From Gammaproteobacteria bacterium (GTDB lineage Bacteria; Pseudomonadota; Gammaproteobacteria; Thiohalomonadales; Thiohalomonadaceae): DNA of 6,174 nt. Positions 6,111-6,174 of this stretch are shown here, piece by piece. The notes below the pieces were generated by a model that was not told the origin of the DNA, ran no database searches, and saw only the letters and a list, made by a program, of their open reading frames with translations. Position numbers and translations under genes: made by a program. Every line of letters starts with the position of its first letter. The first letter of the stretch is position 1. The stretch spans positions 1-6,174 of the forward strand of contig JADFYS010000123.1 in the NCBI GenBank assembly GCA_015232955.1. The letters are read 5' to 3'.

Positions 6111-6174
6111 TCCTAAAATCCGCAGTTGACCGCTACACATTTCCATCAACCTAATGATTATGTTATGAAATGCA
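6111..6174. other. AT-rich intergenic tail after gph, no gene assigned
   Basis: After gph there is no hairpin with a T tract, so transcription may run on. The stretch is AT-rich and leader-like. TTGACC (6126-6131) resembles a -35 box, but no good -10 lies at the right distance. ATG at 6165 opens a frame (M-K-C) that runs off the window, but no ribosome site precedes it. In Pseudomonas and relatives rpe-gph is followed by trpE, so this may be its leader; that is inference only. Confidence 0.3.

Noticed and set aside
6104..6122. CGGAT/ATCCG inverted repeat after gph as a terminator
   Set aside because: The stem is only 5 bp with a 9-base loop, overlaps the stop codon and has no T tract.
3501..6159. 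Nine-base match CTAATGATT before the ferredoxin gene (3501-3509) and after gph (6151-6159)
   Set aside because: Repeated 9-mers are expected many times by chance in a window of this size; no longer similarity surrounds them.

Overview
This window looks like a chromosomal housekeeping stretch from a gammaproteobacterium. It most resembles the Chromatiales and related sulfur-oxidising lineages, an inference resting on two points. The small ferredoxin closely matches what I remember of the Allochromatium vinosum 2[4Fe-4S] type. The gene orders (paired M16 peptidases - rsmD - coaD - ferredoxin, and rpe - gph) are ones I know from Pseudomonas and related gammaproteobacteria. Every recognised gene is on the + strand and coding density is very high. 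I see no mobile element, CRISPR array, tRNA or rRNA.

Layout. Bases 1-3445 form a tight gene string. It starts with the 3' part of an M16 (pitrilysin/insulinase-like) zinc peptidase gene, followed by a second M16 gene whose start overlaps the first gene's stop. Next come rsmD (16S rRNA guanine-N2 methyltransferase) and coaD (phosphopantetheine adenylyltransferase), with gaps of 3 and 1 bases. After an 83-base AT-rich leader comes a small ferredoxin gene (3529-3780), closed by a clear intrinsic terminator (3835-3858). A separate unit (3934-4659) encodes a receiver-PilZ protein. After 85 bases containing two hairpins come rpe (4745-5437) and gph (5439-6110), separated by one base. The last 64 bases are AT-rich leader-like sequence; in related genomes trpE often follows here.

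How the genes fit together. The two M16 proteins look like complementary halves of one envelope protease: zinc-site elements in the first, the arginine/tyrosine motif in the second. RsmD and CoaD serve ribosome modification and coenzyme A synthesis. Rpe interconverts ribulose-5-phosphate and xylulose-5-phosphate, and Gph removes 2-phosphoglycolate, a by-product of Rubisco oxygenation and of DNA repair. That pairing would suit a Calvin-cycle autotroph but is also standard in heterotrophs. The receiver-PilZ protein is the one regulatory, less predictable gene, and carries an altered receiver acidic pocket. I found no clearly new system. The points most worth a second look are the receiver-PilZ protein and the split active site of the M16 pair.
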